Shown here piece by piece: positions 22,801 to 23,211 of a DNA stretch of 23,211 bases (the first letter of the stretch is position 1; each line of letters starts with the position of its first letter). The DNA lies in contig CAZTTG010000099.1 of NCBI GenBank assembly GCA_964615935.1, forward strand, positions 1-23,211, given 5' to 3'. The DNA is from CAZTTG01 sp964615935. Its GTDB lineage: Bacteria; Planctomycetota; UBA1135; GCA-002686595. The notes under the pieces were generated by a model. It was not told the origin of the DNA and searched no databases. It worked only from the letters and a program-made list of their open reading frames with translations. The translations under genes and the position numbers were made by a program.

Positions 22801-23164
22801 CGCGGTGTGGCTCGTCGGGGGGCCGGCCTCGGCGGCGGCCGAGGAGCTCCAGCGGCTGGCGCCCGCGCAGGAGCGGGCGTGGTCCTTCGATCCCCCGCCC
22901 TCGCGCACCGGCGGCTGGTACCTGCGCCTGACCCTCGACGGGGCGGCCGGGCGCGCGACCGCGGCCGAGGTCGCCTTCGGCCGGGGCGAGCGCCGCGGCG
23001 GCGGCTTCACCTTCGCCCTGCCCGCGGACGGCCGCCGGCACGACTATGCCATCCGGCTGAGCGTGCAGTATCCCTGGTACGCCGAGGCCAACGACTGGAT
23101 CTCGCTGCGGCCGCTGGACGGACCCGTCGAGGTGATCCGCGCCCGGCTGGTGCGGGGGGACTGA
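19838..23164 (+). CDS. Large polytopic membrane protein, GT-C glycosyltransferase-like
   Basis: The protein has 1108 residues. About 14-18 hydrophobic helices fill residues 20-640. A hydrophilic region of about 470 residues follows, probably on the outer side of the inner membrane, rich in beta-strand-like segments (YLDLLLRSAEGGILRLAWLA, GGWYLRLTLDG). This layout resembles GT-C glycosyltransferases that move sugars from polyprenyl carriers. A loop with acidic and aromatic residues (SFAEYQPVLRIAWDLFEPAN, WFDFGRLPLFETWGSHG) after the seventh or eighth helix is where such enzymes carry their catalytic acidic residues, but I cannot point to a family-defining motif. The start is GTG 19838 with GGAAG 9 nt upstream; ATG 19880 with GGAG is an alternative. 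Function is unproven; glycosylation or export of surface polymers is the working idea. Confidence 0.75.
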   Translation: MKPPRVPIARLWSRMDAGAALRSHGLTALLYASALVVCRLLAADPELDSLPGRTISQATLDACSVGARLSLYATSLLLFVAGGVALLLVLRWLARLVPAEDLEVVDRTSLAGLILLLLGAYRVDTRCALALLAGLHALVLAVGLLDRWVLRWRPHPHRAAYAGWLAAGAFSLLFPLYDLAGERFPQVAWAPAAAFAALGLVLHLVLALLGRRGERSVDGWLYAGLPLAALALISVLRIELYMLLNGRGIFALTPDHLGAGLIGLLLAWMLLRRRRWRPRADGARLDLALLVGRGSFPLLLVGLVSFAEYQPVLRIAWDLFEPANPGLMIQQWFDFGRLPLFETWGSHGLWDSSMGMVYAALTGFEDEVWRYYDFANEVIATLLIYLLLRRLLRSASAGFFAAWFLPYRGELFPDYCVLALLAIFVLTWVIEQRSVRAHALLFLYLALGLAWRLDMGTATALASAATLLAVGGASPLYRPPWRRVAGGAAIAAVLVALVVLPVLALRDVNPVTRVREVIHLALAHQAFGYTEIARFLDKAVLWHLLVLPAAVLVLLGVLLHRRWGQLGLDRSRLLPFVALVFMSAYYLINGPRGLTRHTFVEAGNVYLVSFSLVVVSCSAAWLWGRRSPTAALAGFALISSTLVYNFPLHGQTEPWWNPPGGAHEELTARLKTFRRVRPREEVIDRSPPARLAQHRHMDAFRRFVDGNLEPRETFLDLSNNPMLYYYAHRLSPHWANHAMVYCDDWLQERLLEGLERFEIPLIVQSSDSALCEAEGVKCWNAVDGVPMQLRQYRVHEHLYGGYRPLGRAGLWNVWERKDWALRAPPPGSDRRVLFAWERPAGEAPTSLNLSFDALASGAPIAGPPVELDPSRAHYLDLLLRSAEGGILRLAWLATAGEEDPLRYREIALGPGEERRYPLLSGLGSPRVLQELVLDGGGRVELEAVELVSLDSPGFASMEAAAREPRTLELRHLARLWGERGEIVEEPGTAVWLVGGPASAAAEELQRLAPAQERAWSFDPPPSRTGGWYLRLTLDGAAGRATAAEVAFGRGERRGGGFTFALPADGRRHDYAIRLSVQYPWYAEANDWISLRPLDGPVEVIRARLVRGD

Positions 23165-23177
23165 TATGGAGGCCCAT

Positions 23178-23211
23178 ATGTCAAGTGGGCAGGAGAGGCC
23201 CTACCCACGTT
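23178..23211 (+). CDS. Start of a further gene, cut by the window edge
   Basis: The ATG at 23178 has GGAGG (23168-23172) 5 nt upstream and opens the frame MSSGQERPYPR to the end of the window; an in-frame ATG lies at 23166. It begins 13 bases after the membrane-protein stop, so the two probably share a transcript. Too short to identify. Confidence 0.5.
   Translation, partial: MSSGQERPYPR

Noticed and set aside
19781..23041. 1086-codon open frame on the minus strand
   Set aside because: It mirrors the large membrane-protein gene. The sense frame has signal-like hydrophobic helices and a plausible start; the antisense product is low-complexity Gly/Ala/Arg/Gln/Glu, typical of shadow frames in GC-rich DNA.

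Overview
The window is very GC-rich (roughly 70% by eye), densely coded and chromosomal in character. It looks like a Gram-negative bacterium, with Planctomycetota as my best guess. The reasons are a lipid-A synthase (lpxB), a formylglycine-type sulfatase, a secreted terpene-cyclase-fold repeat protein, a two-component kinase with a secreted beta-propeller sensor, and secreted proteins ending in a shared C-terminal domain of a kind I associate with planctomycete genomes. I see no tRNA, rRNA, CRISPR array, transposase or integrase.

Left part (1-9842), mostly housekeeping or envelope genes: an ABC-2 exporter pair (260-1953); an orphan degenerate kinase-ATPase domain (2114-2587) convergent with a membrane-anchored TPR protein (2594-3283, minus strand); then a tight four-gene set, lpxB, ECF sigma factor, anti-sigma factor and ybjQ (3371-6211), in which every junction is a 4-nt start/stop overlap. 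An iduronate-2-sulfatase-like gene (6483-7916) follows. Its upstream frame encodes a clear lipoprotein signal without a normal start codon. A secreted cyclase-fold protein (8109-9842) closes this part.

Central part (9849-19646), the most interesting: a unit built as [response regulator on the minus strand] - [about 100 bp conserved control region] - [secreted protein on the plus strand] occurs three times in tandem. Only the first unit keeps the full sensor kinase (10478-13387). In units 2 and 3 the kinase has shrunk to 15- and 33-codon leader ORFs. Each keeps the kinase promoter and start codon, and each ends in a TGA that overlaps the regulator ATG. The three regulators are about 90% alike. 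The three secreted proteins have different N-terminal heads (short kelch, longer kelch, legume-type lectin) on one common C-terminal domain. In units 1 and 2 that domain is encoded by a 454-bp block I read as identical base for base. I interpret this as a duplicating, head-swapping surface-protein cassette system with one surviving sensor that may feed several regulators.

Right part: a strong hairpin terminator (19684-19716), a very large polytopic membrane protein of GT-C-like appearance (19838-23164), and the first codons of another gene at the edge.

A recurring detail is a TAGRAT/TAGAYT -10-like hexamer 6-7 nt before the start codon of several genes, which suggests leaderless mRNAs.
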